A DNA stretch of 64,000 bases from Cacajao melanocephalus (GCA_963573385.1 CAUYLG010005289.1:1-64000); one strand, 5' to 3'. Counted from the first letter of the stretch, positions 43,897 through 57,789 are shown. A program made the numbers and translations. The notes: generated by a model not told the origin, from the letters alone.

Positions 43897-44185
43897 AGGC
43901 AGTTCAATGGATAAAAGTATTAGAACTAAACTAGAAGTAGAACTAGAACTAGAAATAGAAGCAGAACTTGAACTAGAATTCTACAGCTGGGTTCAAATCT
44001 CATTTCTGCCATGGACTAGCTCTATGACCTCTGGAAGGCTACTCAACTTTTCTGCAGATTTCTGTTAAATGGATATTGTATCACTGTATATACCTGAAAG
44101 GGTTATTATTATAATTAAATGAGTTAATACAATACTGGACACATAATAAACACTTAATAAATACATACTTATTATATGAGATATT
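43897..44185 (+). mobile_element. MIR with an internal tandem expansion
   Basis: MIR order is clear: ggaggcagttcaatggataa, ctgggttcaaatctcatttc, tgacctctggaaggctactc, aattaaatgagttaatacaa, cacataataaacacttaata. At 43920-43980 the element is expanded by about nine hexamer-like agaact/agaagt units. Confidence 0.88.
43920..43980 (+). repeat. AGAACT-type hexamer array inside the MIR
   Basis: It reads as imperfect 6-mers (agaact, agaagt, agaaat, agaagc, agaatt) in phase over about 60 bp. It falls where the MIR consensus has a single short purine-rich segment. Confidence 0.85.
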
Positions 44186-46440
44186 GTCCACTTGAAAGGT
44201 AAAAGCAAATCTCATGTTTTGGCTTAATCTGTATTCATCTGGGTTTTTCTGGGATTGAACACAGACCCTTTTACTTAATTTTTATTAACTTTTTTTTAAA
44301 GTAGTCAATCATATCATTTATAAATAATAGTAATTTCTATATCTTCCTGATTTATTTTTCTGAGATAACCACATTGTTTAGAACTTCTAAAACAAAGGGG
44401 AGTGATAATAGTGGTCATAAATAACCTTATCTCATTTACAACTTTATGATAGCAAAAGCATTTTTAAAATATTTCAAACAAAAAATTACAAAATGTTGTA
44501 ATTTAGACAACTTTTTCTATATAGTTTTCTTATAAATATAAATACAAGTTTTGGATTGCTTCTAGATTGTGACATTCTCTTTTGGGAAAAAAAGTACTAA
44601 ATATTTTATGTTAAAACAATCTTTTTTAACTAAATTGAACACACACTTTTAATAAAGACCATAGTAATTCTTAAATACAAAGGATGAAATAAAAAATTAT
44701 TTTATTCAAATTAATTCGCAAGGCAAAAGAAATTAAAAAGACAATAAGGCAGTTTATCCAATACCCCAAATCAATTACTTTGTTAAATAAATATATGATA
44801 TAAATAACAGAAAAAATTTAGAACACCATTTGCAATAAAAAATATTGAGTCCTTTAACTTTAAAAGATAACATTTTCATCTAGCATTCTTGATTTCTTGT
44901 GTTTTCAACCTAAAACAGCACATAAATTTCAGAAAGGAGACTCAGTTTTTCACAATTCATACCCCTATACTCCCACACCCTGAGAAGGAGCATAAATTAT
45001 TTCTAGATATAAAAGTCTTTAATACAAATCATGCTGCCCCAAAATAAGGAATACTGAAGTCACAAAACATTTAAGCTTTTCTTTAAGTTAAACAACAGAA
45101 GAAAGGATACTAGATCAAAACTCAAATATTCTGGAAGATTTCCCAAGCCTTAACCAAATACATGATTGCTTGAGTTGTAAGTCTAAAGGCAAAACTGTAA
45201 AGCAGAATAAGAACATGTTAACTGACCATTTATAAATGAGCCAGACTCTAAGCTATGATGAGCCTCATATACATTATCTCCTATCAGTAATTTATCTTGT
45301 CCCAGCAAGGAAAGTATTGCCACACTACTGGCTTCACATTGCCCTTGCTACACAATCTTCCAAAAGCACTTTCTATATATGGATTGCAAATGGCTCCTTG
45401 AAACTGACCATGCATCCTCTGAAGAAAGGTGGAGAAAGCTTCACTGCAAATACACTCTGAGCTTAGGCTAGTGACAGATTGATTACCTGGAGATCACTGC
45501 AATCAGCAGTGTCCAGATTGTCTTCCTGTTTACTGCTCTTATGGGACACTTTCCTTGAATTGGAGTAAGGCTGGCTAATCAACTCTGGATTTACTTTTTT
45601 ACAGAATTTCCAGAATGTCAAATAAGGAAAATTTATCAGGCAAAACATACCAATTCAACAAAAGTAGCCAACAGAGCAGTTATAGTACCTTTCAGTAAAA
45701 GAGGCTATAAATTTAAGCATCCTTGGGTTTTCTTCATTCTTTAATACACCAACGCATCTACCACGTGTGAACTAATCATTCGGAAGAGCCAAGATTATCA
45801 AATAATAGGTTTATTGCTTCCTATATATCTATTCCTGGTACTCATATTTCTGTACCAAGCTCCAACCAAAAAAAGAGCATCCAAATTAAGCCTAAGAAAG
45901 AGAAATTAAGCCTAAGAAAGCATCAATAGTGCCTAAAGAGTAGATATGGTATGAAATCAAGATACGAAATTCTAAATGTTGAGCTGCTGATATGCTTTGG
46001 AGAGACACTACTGTATATCTCTACTTTGAAGTCATAAAGCTTTGATCACCCCAAGTTTCAATTGTTTACTATTGCTTCACTTTTACACAAAATGTTTTAA
46101 CTAAAAGGGCCCTCAGAGAGAATCTCACCTAATCCATTCATTTTGAATAATACAAACTGACTTTCTTCATTCTGTGTGACTTTTTCCAAGGTTGTAAGTA
46201 CCAGGGCTGGAATTAGGACCTAGATTTCTAAACTACATGCCCACTACATGGTACTGTCACCTCTTAACTATATTCCAAGTATGTTGTTCGATATTTTAGC
46301 ATACGAAAGATCTTTTGAAAGCCTTTTTTTTTTAAATTACTTTTTAAGAATGTGTGAGTTTCTCAAATATCTACCCATACAATAATACTTTCCTCAAACT
46401 GGGTCAGAAAATCTGGAAATAATATAAATTGATTATCTCA
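44186..46440. other. AT-rich intronic interval
   Basis: No gene or RNA gene is seen. The 18-mer aaattaagcctaagaaag occurs twice close together (45885 and 45904), separated by one base. Positions 46140-46275 resemble a weak antisense MIR. Confidence 0.45.
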
Positions 46441-46590
46441 GCATATTCACAGTACTGTTCTATTCCTTACTACTTCTGTGACCTTATGTAAGTCAACCAC
46501 GCTGGTCCTTGATATTCCCAAACCTAAAAATGAAGGAATGGGACTATATGATTTCCAAGATATCTCTCAGCTCTACAAATTTTGTTAAGT
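46440..46590 (+). mobile_element. MIR-family SINE (MIR3-like)
   Basis: In order: cttactacttctgtgacctt, atgtaagtcaaccacgctgg, gaatgggactatatgatttc, ccaagatatctctcagctct. Diverged copy with approximate edges. Confidence 0.65.
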
Positions 46591-46841
46591 CTGTGATTCA
46601 TTTATAAATAAGTAAATCGTGTTTTTTCGCTTTTATTTGTCTTTTCCTCAAAGAATACTCACACCCACTACTACCACAAAACCTGAAAAGCATTAAATAC
46701 ACAAGCACTCTATACTTAGGAAGCATGTCCAAATATGCCAAAGTATCAATAAAGCAACATGGTATTTGATCTAAACAAATAATCAAAAGGGATAATAGCT
46801 GTGATTCTTAAAAGTCGCCATAGTCTACAATACTGGGAACT

Positions 46842-47152
46842 GGCTGGTTGCAGCGGCTCACATCTGTAATCCCAACACTTTGGGAGGCTGAGGTGGTAGA
46901 ATTGCTTAAGCCCAGGAGTTCAAGACCAGCCTGAGCAACATAGTGAGACCCCATCTCTATAAGAAATTTAAAAATTAGCTGGGTGTGGCAGCACATGCCT
47001 ATAGTCTCAGCTACTTAGGAGGCTGAGGCAGGAGGATCATTTGAGCCCAGGAGGTTGAGGCTGTAATGAGCCATGATCACACCACCACACTCCATCCTGA
47101 GTGACAGAGCAAAACCCTTTCTCTAATAATTAATAAATTAATACATTAATAA
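46842..47152 (+). mobile_element. AluJ-like element with AT-rich tail
   Basis: Both arms are present, with the AluJ-type centre ctctataagaaatttaaaaa. The original A-tail has become TAAT/TTAATA repeats. Target duplication of 13 bp: aatactgggaact (46829-46841) and aatattgggaact (47153-47165). Confidence 0.94.
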
Positions 47153-47276
47153 AATATTGGGAACTATCTCTTTCCTGTGCCCTCTACCAATTCTATTATA
47201 TCCTACACCTGAAATATCCAGGCTCTGAAAATGAAAGGTCTCATAATGCTGAGAGTCTCTGGCTTTTAACTGTTTC

Positions 47277-47367
<91 letters not shown>
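47277..47367. repeat. Compound (TC)n(AC)n microsatellite
   Basis: A TTTC-interrupted lead-in is followed by an uninterrupted (TC)n at about 47289-47332, then directly by (AC)n to 47367. The total is roughly 40 dinucleotide units. Confidence 0.98.
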
Positions 47368-47368
<1 letters not shown>

Positions 47369-47487
47369 CTCTACCCAAGAGGATGAAAATATGTGACTTG
47401 GCATTACTAGTACTAAGGCAAATCATACTAGGCTCTAAAAAACTCCAGATGGAAAACTGCAACCAGATGATAAAGATGACAAGTGTA

Positions 47488-48315
<828 letters not shown>

Positions 48316-49030
48316 TGAAATCCTAAGCCCCCAACCTACTAAACAGACCCCCTCCCCCGTTAGCCAAGGGGAACCCAGAAATCCCTGAAAATTCTGTTCT
48401 CAACCACGATGAGACAGAAGGTCAGACGTTTCTCACTATGTCCCCTCCCTCTATAACCACCATTAGGATTTCCTCCCTAAGGTTTAAGCACAAACCAGCC
48501 TTTTGGAAAGCCCTGCTCCATCCCTGATATCAATCAACCTTCTGAAACCACCCCTCCTGTTTGTGGTTTTCAACAAAATAACCAACCAACATTCCTTCCT
48601 GATAAGAGACCACAGACCACAGAGTGGTTTTGGCCAATCCATGGAGGATGTGCAGGGACGGGTTTTGCATCCTCTGGTTCACCTTTTGAAGTCAGAGATC
48701 CGAAAATTCCACCCTGGATCACGCTAACGCCGCCATATGTAACCATGGGTCCCCTGAAGAAGGATGAGACTCAGCTGCTCATGCACATGTCTCTCCCTTC
48801 CTAAATACGCATGACTCCTCCTATTGCTTACTGAACATGTATATTCCTCCACCTCTTTCAGCATCAATCCCTGTCTTATTCTTCTCACCTTCCAAGTGTT
48901 TGTTTATGGTCTCCCATGGAAGGCTATGCTTCCCAGTCTGTCAGAATGGCTACCATGCAGGCTGCAATGCTTTATGAAAAATAAAGCTCTCCTTTCCAAA
49001 TTTATGAACTTTGTCATTCTTCAGTTGACA
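48316..49030 (+). mobile_element. Solo LTR, probable ERV1 class
   Basis: Bounded by TG (48316) and CA (49029-49030), about 715 bp long. It contains ccttcctaaatacgcatgac (possible TATA-like box). An AATAAA signal near 48980 is followed by a ctctcctttccaaatttatg tail, typical of gammaretrovirus-like LTRs. No clear 4-6 bp target duplication could be confirmed and no internal viral genes are adjacent. The family is not identified. Confidence 0.6.
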
Positions 49031-49469
49031 ACGAGGCTGGTTTAAAAATCTAGAAAACCAAGGAGTCAGACTTGATGCATTTGAGCCACTAACTAACAGT
49101 TGTTTGAAGGGGAGAATAGACATAATTAAAAGACTCTAAGAAATATGAAGTAAGACTTCTGATTCAAGTTAACAGAAGAGAGGCATTTTTATTTGACTTT
49201 CCTCCTAAGGCCAACCAAAATAAAAAGAACTCAAAATAGAAAGGTCTCAATATTCAACCTAACTAGAAAGCCATCTCATGTACAAATCATGAGGAATAAT
49301 TTCAAATAAAGTAAAAATTGAACAAAATTGAATAGGGATACAAAAACAAAACAGACTAAAACTTTTTTTTTATGAATGTTTTCATTTAGCTTTTTCTTTG
49401 AAAGAGTTGAGAACATATTATTTCTGTCTAATTTTCTGCTTTTCTCCACAGGGCAGGGAAAAATCTCAA
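49031..49469. other. Intronic interval without recognisable elements
   Basis: No gene or named repeat identified. It may include the far side of the old repeat interrupted by the LTR. Confidence 0.45.
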
Positions 49470-49793
49470 TTTTTTTTTGTCTTGTTTTGTTTTGGTTTGG
49501 TTTTTGAGACAGGGTCTTGCTCTGTCACCCAGGCTGCAATGCAGTGGTGCCATAACCAACTCACTACAGCCTTAACCTCCTGGGCTCAAATGATCCTCCC
49601 ACCTCAGCCTCCTAAGTAGCTGGGGCTACAAGCAGGCACCACCACACACCTGGCTGTTTTTTTAAAAACATTTTTGTAGAAATAGGCTCTCACTATGTTG
49701 CCCAGGCTGGTATCAAACGTCTGGCCTCAAGTGATCCTCCTATCTCAGACTCCCAAAGTACTGGGATTACAGGTGTGAGCCACCATCTCCAAC
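49470..49793 (-). mobile_element. AluJ-like element, full length
   Basis: Minus-strand Alu with a T/G-rich tail and both arms. The diverged centre (ttttttaaaaacatttttgt) and the cctcaagtgatcctcctatc block fit AluJ. Confidence 0.93.
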
Positions 49794-50023
49794 CCAACAA
49801 AGAGACTCCTAAATGGAGATACACCATAGCACAGGATCAAATTAATTAGGTGGAAAATATTCGGACATAAAATGCCTGAATTAATGATGATATTGGCCCA
49901 ACTCACTCTTTGTCTCCTCCCCATTCAATACTTGAGTAAACAGTTATAATACATAAAATGTACTTCAGTTGAAGATGGGTAATAACAAAAGAAAAGCATA
50001 CATGGATAAGTGTACAGCCTGAC

Positions 50024-50085
50024 AGGAAGGAAGAAAGGGAAGAAGGGAGAAAGAAAGGAAGGCAGGCAGGCAAGAGGCAACAGAG
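50024..50085 (+). repeat. Purine-rich GGAA/GGCA tract
   Basis: Short GGAA, GAAA and GGCAGGCA units over about 60 bp, almost entirely purine. Simple sequence. Confidence 0.9.
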
Positions 50086-50258
50086 ATTAAAAACATGTCA
50101 GAAGAATTACATTACAAACCAAAGTCTAGTATTAAAACAATGAACAAGGAACTACTAAAAAAGCCACAATAAAATACTGTACTAATACACACCCATTATT
50201 AGGATGGCTAAAATTTAAGACAGCCATATTGAATGCTCACAAGGGTCTAGAACAACTG

Positions 50259-50376
50259 TAAATGTCATACACTGCTGATCAGAGTATAAAATGGCACAAA
50301 CACTTTGGAAAATTTCATACACACATCGTGCCATTTGGCTTTTCCACTCCTAATTATTTACTCAAGAGAAATGAAA
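50259..50376 (+). repeat. Left arm of an inverted duplication (L1M-derived)
   Basis: This arm is nearly identical in reverse complement to 50978-51097. The word ctgctgatcagagtataaaa on this strand is matched by ttttatactctgatcagcag on the other arm. Roughly nine differences in about 120 bp. Confidence 0.93.
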
Positions 50377-50400
50377 ACATGTATCCACACAAAGATTTAT

Positions 50401-50821
50401 TGTATTAGTCCATTTTCACACTACTCTCAAGAACTGCCCAAGATTGGGTAATTTATAAAGGAAAGAGGCTTAATTGACTCACAGTTCAGTATGGATGGGG
50501 AAGCCTCAGGAAACTTACCATCATGGCAGAAGGGGAATGGGAAGCAAGGCACCTTCTTCATAAGGCAGCCAGAGGGAGAATGAATGCATGAGAAACCACC
50601 AAACACCCACAAAACCATCAGATCTCATGAGAACCTACTCACCATTATTAGAACAGCACAGGGGAACCACCGACATGACAGCAGCACGGGGGAAACCCCC
50701 ATGATTCAACCATCTCCACCTGGTAACTTGCCTGACACATGGGAATCATGGGGACCACAGAAACCCTGGGGATTACAATTCAAGATGAGATTTTGGGTGG
50801 GGACACAGCCAAACCATACCA
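50401..50821 (-). mobile_element. Solo LTR, MST type (ERVL-MaLR)
   Basis: From the plus strand it starts tgtattagtccattttcaca and contains gggtaatttataaaggaaag, aaaccatcagatctcatgag and aaacccccatgattcaacca. It ends ggacacagccaaaccatacc plus a. At 421 bp it is near full length for MSTA/B. The 5-bp flanks tttat and cttat fit a target duplication with one change. No internal sequence remains. Confidence 0.92.
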
Positions 50822-50977
50822 CTTATGTGCAAATGTTCACTAGCAGCTTTATTTGTAATAACTCATAACTGGAAAAAACTCAAATGTCCATCAGTATGTC
50901 AGCATCCTACCAGACCTTTTCTGTACTCATATATATATGTGCGTGTTTGTGTGTATGTACGTATACACACATATATA

Positions 50978-51097
50978 TTTCACTTCTCTTGAGTAAATAT
51001 TTAGGAGTGGAAAAGCCGAATGGCATGGTGTGTATGAAAATGGTTTTCCAAAGTGTTTGTGCCATTTTATACTCTGATCAGCAGCATATGACATTTA
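50978..51097 (-). repeat. Right arm of the inverted duplication
   Basis: Reverse complement of the left arm. Both arms share changes and a deletion relative to the usual L1M wording, so this is a copy of the left arm rather than an independent L1 insertion. It is bordered by TA/CA-rich simple sequence on both sides (50928-50977 and 51103-51125). Confidence 0.92.
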
Positions 51098-51125
51098 TAG
51101 TGTATATATACACACACACATACAG

Positions 51126-54100
51126 ATAGCTAGAAACAGATTTTTTTTCCTCTTTGTAACATAATTTGAATCATATTAAACAAAGGCAAAAACTTTACAA
51201 AGGTAAAATGTTATAACAAAACCTGGATTGTTAGTTTTGATATAATCATTGAATTTATATTTCAAAACATATTGAAAAGCAGCCTATCATAATGTAAATT
51301 TAGAAAGGGGAAAAATGGGAAAGGGGAAAACATAGTAATTAAAAATGATATGTACAATAAACTTGCACAAAGAAAGAATAAAATTAAGGAACTCTGACTT
51401 TTTCACAGACTTTAAATTCTACTCAGCCCACCATATTTTTCTTCAATGCAAATTATATGATTACATGATCAAGACAACAATGACATTTCTGAATCCATCA
51501 ATACTGCTTTCCAGATGGCCAGTTTCTAGTTATGCTTTAATCAGATCTTAGGTGAACAGAATCTTAAAACCTAATGTAATCTCTCCTTCTCAGAAACATA
51601 ACCAAAACAGCTCTCTTTTTTATTAGCAGGTCTTCCTTTAAGGCCACTTGTTTACAAAACAGATGGTTTTGAATTTTTTAGTAAATTGCACACTTGTAAA
51701 TCTCTAAAGCAATTCCCAAGCGTCCACCCCTACCCCCCAAAAAAGACGTTAAACAAAATGGAATGATCTTTCAACATGCTTAACAATTCTGAGTAATCTT
51801 AGACTAAGTCAGGCCAAAACAGCTGTACTTTTCATCTCAACAACAAAGACTAGAAAATAAAACACAAGGGAAAGGCTTTAAGAGAGTGGCCTAAGGAGAT
51901 GAAACAAATGGGCACAAATGCCCGATGAAAGAAACAAGCTCTCACTTATTCATTATCCCCTGCTCCGGGGAGACTCCAATACACAAGGGAAGCGCCCTCC
52001 ACTCACACCAGCAGTGAAAAAAATTGCAAATTCTCCCACTCCCCAGTGGTGCTATGCCAGGGCTTCTGAGTCTTGGTAGAAATTTAACTTGTAAGTTCTG
52101 TAGTCACTAAGTGGCCATTAGTCATAGGGATATGTAATACCCCAATGCTTTCTTCTCTGATGGTCACTAGTGATAGCATCAATAACCCTGTTGGGCATAT
52201 ACAGAAGGAGTGTCTTACCTCTTTCACATGAGATTAGGAGAAAAGCAGCAGTAATTATTGTAACAGGTGATTGCATTATCAATTGTAACTGTTAGCATGG
52301 GTTACTACTGAGTGAGAGATGAGTTCTCTAAAAAATAACAGAGCTGCCTCAGTGCCTGGAATGTTTGGGAATGGACTGAAAACAGATTCAATGCAGATTC
52401 GTCATGCAAGTCAGGCTGCATACCACCCACCACCACCCTCTACCCTGCAAAAAAAAGAAAACAGACATTCCAACTGCAAAGGGGAAATTTTAATAAAAAC
52501 CAAAGTTCAGAACTACAAGGCTGGGCTTTTTGAGAATACTAATGTAGACTGGCATTCGTTTGCATTATGACTATAACAGTAGTAATTGCAAAGAGGGTAA
52601 TTTTTTCATCATTGTTTTATACTTGTTTATATAATATTGTATTTTATATTATAAAGTGAAACTATTTCCAAGGTGATTAAATGAACTACCTGATCTCTTT
52701 GTTCTTTGAATTCTATTAGCTAACGTTGTTCTTTGTTATAATCTGCCTCACTCTGAAACCTTCTACTCTTTATACTGCTACAACCTAGTGGCAGCCTGTC
52801 CAGTGATCTTCCTTTCCCTGAAAATCCATAGGGGCAACCGAGCCCAACTAGCAACATTCAATATCTGGGCTTCACCTTGACCCAGAAAATGCAAATCAAA
52901 CTGTGCTGAAAGCTTCATATAAAGGAACTGAAAATAAGTACTATTTTGAGCTACTTTCCCATCCTCCTTCCTCCACCTATAAAGAGTCAGGTCCTTTTAT
53001 TTTACTTCCAAATCCATCTTACCATCTTCAAGCTTTTACTTCTTTTCTGGAAATGATTTAACCAATACTTCTGAAGAGGAATACATTAAAACTGCTACCC
53101 ACTTTTGGGGCCATTATCATCTCAACTGCTTCCAATTTGGTTTTGGATCTCTCAACATAAAACATTAGGAAAATGGCACCTAAGAAAGCATATGCTGCCA
53201 CTTCATTACCAGCTGTTATCGCCTCGTCTAAACTCCCATTTTAGGGCCTTTAAACATACCCCAGAATTCCCATCTGAAAAACTGCATAGGTTACATAGAA
53301 GGGGGAAAAATTTCATGTAGACCCAGAGTTCAATAGTAATGCTGGGAGTTAGAACGATAACTTAAGTATCATCAATATTTTTGTTTTGTTCTGTTTTACT
53401 AATCATGAAGATGCCATCAAAACTAAACCAGATCCTGTTTCCTTTTAAGATATCAAATATGACAGGTTTTTGGTGACTAAGCTGAAACACTCACTCCTCA
53501 TTCCACTATAAAACTACCAAATAAGCAAGAAAGGGAAAAATCCAAAGGAAAATTTGAGCATAATTCCCAGGATTTTACAAACAAGAGGCAAAAACTCAGC
53601 CTATAATTATCCCATTGGCCATGCTCGAACCCATAAGAATTCAGGGGAGGCAAAAGGTTAGTGTAATGATAATATTTTTAAGCTCATGTTAGGAAAGAGG
53701 ATGATAAACCTCCAAGTAGGGTAAGACTTTGTGCTTGTAAGAATATTTGCTTAAAGAAGGAGACAGTAATATCCTTACTTGCTTATAATCCTAATATGCT
53801 CTCCTGGAGAGGTAGGGTTCTACATGCACCTCAATGGAGAATGAACAACTCAAAGCATAGCTTTAAGAGTAAAGTGTTTTATTTCTAACAAATTAAATTA
53901 TTTGGCAGTAATTTTTTAAGCAGATGGATTGGAATATTTTGGGAAATGCTAAGGGGCTGGTTTGCTATTGCTTTTTAGAATCTCAAGTTATAAAATAAGA
54001 TTTTGGCTAATCTAGTCTTCTTCCAGATTCAGAGGTGTTTATTAAAGGCAACAGAATTGCTTTAACTTTCTTATCTAGATTAATCTGTGAAGCAGTAGTT

Positions 54101-56084
54101 AGCTTTAATTAGGAATTCAAACTCAAATAATTAAAATAATGCTGGATTCAGTGTTCTTAGTCCTCCAAAGTAAGAATCATGAATTTAAAAATAACCATGT
54201 GCCTAGGACAATTTGGGCCCAGCTTACATCGTGATTTGTAGGGTGCTCTTGAGGTAAAGTCATCGCTTTTTCTACTGGGAAATGGTTAGGGAACATGCCT
54301 TAACTATTGCTTTTCCATGATAAAGATTAGTAAACTTTCTCTACAAATTCCTGTGCTTATATTAACTTCAAATAAACTCACATTTCCTAACTGTGTCAGG
54401 CAAATATGTGGCCATTCTGGTTGACCACTGATCCAAAAGGACAGAAAATGAAAATAAAGCTTTACCATTTCTTGTTTTCTATTACTTTAGCCTCGTGCAA
54501 TTCCACTGGATATATAATGGAATCATTCCCCTTTCTTTAGCCCATTTCTTTGATCACTCACCTAGCCAATATTAATTGAACATTTGCTATTCACAGTCCT
54601 TCAAAGAAATTGCTTTCACAGGCTGCCCAAATATACAGCTACAAAGTTATGTTCACATCCAATCCCATAACCTTTTAATTGGCTCTATAACAGACTGGCT
54701 GTTAAGAATATTTTTTAGAAACTACCATATTAACCTAATGGCTAAGAATTTTCTTTGTCACACATATATACTAGCAGAATCCAGTAATCAAGTATAAATG
54801 ACTCTCCCTACTCCATCCATGAGGTTGACAGTGAGGAAACCAGTGTTATCCAAATCTATTAATATTTGATTGCTAAGATTTGAATAAAGAGTTTGAAAGT
54901 GGGGGATCCCTTTTAGCAGTGTGCTGGAGCTGGCTTCCCCATCCTGAGACCTCAGGTTGTCGGCTTGAAATAAGCCACGATGAAAGTATTTACACTTCAA
55001 TGACTTTCCTCCAAATAGTTCCCTTTCCAAAATGTTATCCAAATCCATTCTGTCCCTGGGTTCAGATAATCCAAGTTTAGCTATCAAGGGTTACCTTTTA
55101 CATTAAGAAATTATTACTTGTAAGAAACAAGTATGAACTTGTAAAAACAAAAAATTATTGGTTTCCCAGTCCTCAGGGCACTTCCAAAGTATTCACAGGG
55201 AAGAGATATAGGAAATGCATACGGAAGCACGTGCAAAAATATTACTGAAGTTGGTGAGAGGGTTGGAAAGCAGGAATTCAAATTGTTTGAAATTCTCCAG
55301 AAGAGTTTAGAGAAGAAAGGGAAGTGAGATTTGAAGCAGATCTTAATTGATGATTATGATTTTAGACAGCTGGAAAGAGTAGAAAGAGTCATATCCAGTA
55401 GAATTACTGAATGGGCAGAAAAACGGGTAAAAACATAAAGTGAGCTAGAAATGGGCTTTGGGTCAGTCTGGCAATACCTGGAAAATCAGCTAGGCAGAAG
55501 GAGCTACTGAAGTTCTATGACGAGAGTGATAAAGAAGTGTTTTAAAAATATTCTTTCAAATTTTGCTGACTCCTTAAGTTAAAGATTTTCTGATCTTTAA
55601 CTTCTTTTCTGATCTCTAATAACTCCAACCTTCTTAGTTTTCAGACTTGCTAGACTAGAATGCATGCTAGTACCAAGTCTGCTGCCATGTCAATTGGTAA
55701 CCCCAAACCTCCTGCTAGGGATTACAAGAAGCACCAGCTGACATGAGCTTTAACTCCTAAAGCTGTTGTTGGGGGTTCCCAAAGAAATAGTTTAGAACAA
55801 ATTTCAGCCTGGCTTGTCTTCAGTAAATTGTAAATTATTATAATTTAAATGAAGATGATTCTCAAAACTCTGCATATGCATTCTTAAAGCTATTCCCTTG
55901 GAATCCCAAATATCACTTCCTATACAAAATCACTTCCTCCTTATCTTTGCACCTTATAAATAAGTCTACCACTCCTGCTATTCTTAGTATTATTACTACC
56001 CTCTACAGAAGCTGGAATCAAACTGCCTGGGATAGGATGAGAGGGAGGGAGAGAAAAGAGAGAGGGAGGATAGGAGGAGCTGCT
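51126..56084. other. Long intronic interval without confidently named elements
   Basis: About 5 kb of AT-rich DNA with no Alu, L1, LTR or exon that I recognise. Positions 55190-55560 may be the same unnamed old repeat seen at 28840-29300. The absence of young insertions is notable next to the densely hit flanks. Confidence 0.45.
56040..56075 (+). repeat. Short purine-only GA tract
   Basis: Runs of GAGGGAGGG and GAGAGAGGGAGGA with a single T near the end. Confidence 0.85.
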
Positions 56085-56175
56085 ATTTATTGAGAGCTTT
56101 CTCTGGGCTTTCTTGCAGATTCCATTTAATCCTCGTTGTAATCCTGTGAGACAGGAAGATGTGGAGGTTCAAGTC
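56085..56175 (-). mobile_element. MIR-like fragment
   Basis: In order: tatttattgagagctttctc, a diverged ttccatttaatcctcgttgt, aatcctgtgagacaggaaga. Short antisense MIR 3' segment. Confidence 0.55.
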
Positions 56176-56980
<805 letters not shown>

Positions 56981-57185
56981 GGTTGTTTCTTTAAAGATGA
57001 ATGTTTCAATTAATTACATTAACTAGAATTAATCTCTCACTGGTACAGCCTCAAATTGCATGGACTATGTACAATATTGTCAACACCCACCCACCCCTAT
57101 GCTTCAGTTACTTTTAAAGATTAGAGGAAGAGTGGACACTTCTGAGGCAGGTCAACCTTGACTGGGATTCTGATTTTTAAAGCAA

Positions 57186-57326
57186 AACTTCTCAAGACTC
57201 ATGTGTTAAAATGCAGCCTCTGAGCAGTAGGATTGGAATGGAGCCTGAGAACCTGCATTTCTAACAAATTTCCAAGTGATGGTGACGCTGCCATCTGCAG
57301 ACCACACTTTTAAGCAGCACTTCTCT
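57186..57326 (+). mobile_element. MER5A-like hAT element
   Basis: In order: aaaacttctcaagactcatg, gcagtaggattggaatggag, cctgagaacctgcatttcta, acaaatttccaagtgatggt, gaccacacttttaagcagca. Typical MER5A organisation. Confidence 0.85.
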
Positions 57327-57789
57327 AAACTATTCCATTTTTTTCCCCTGCTTGTTAGTATTTCCACTCCCAAAGCTACAGATTTTCCAAATGAATGAAG
57401 GTGTAAGGTGTGTTTTCAAAATAACTCTAGGGTCAGCATGATCTGTAATGCAGGACTTGGACTCAGGGAGAGGGGCAGCAAAGGGAAGGATGATATATGT
57501 ATATGGGTTACCTAAGCCAAGCCTGCAGGTGTTCAAGCAAGAATTATGGAAAGCCTGGGTTGTTGAGATTTTTCCTACGTTTATCTGCCTCATCATCCTA
57601 GACAGAATTTAAGTTGCAAAACGTTTTTTAGCAAGCTAATGACAGGTTACTTGCACTACACTGTAGCCTGATGGAAGAAGCAACAATTCTTTTTCAAGGA
57701 GAGGGGAGTGATAGGGTGCTTCCCATCAGAGCCAGATGTGAAGAAGGAAGACAAAGAACCATTTTATTTTCTACTGTAGGTCACTGAAC

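Larger units (their letters stand above)
50164..50905 (+). mobile_element. L1M fragment split by an MST-type LTR
   Basis: First part 50164-50400 (acacacccattattaggatg, ctcaagagaaatgaaaacat, tccacacaaagatttat). Second part 50822-50905 (gtgcaaatgttcactagcag, actggaaaaaactcaaatgt, ccatcag). The pieces join in L1 order across the LTR. Confidence 0.88.

Noticed and set aside
50584..50868. 94-codon frame in the LTR region
   Set aside because: It is contained in the solo MST LTR, which is non-coding.
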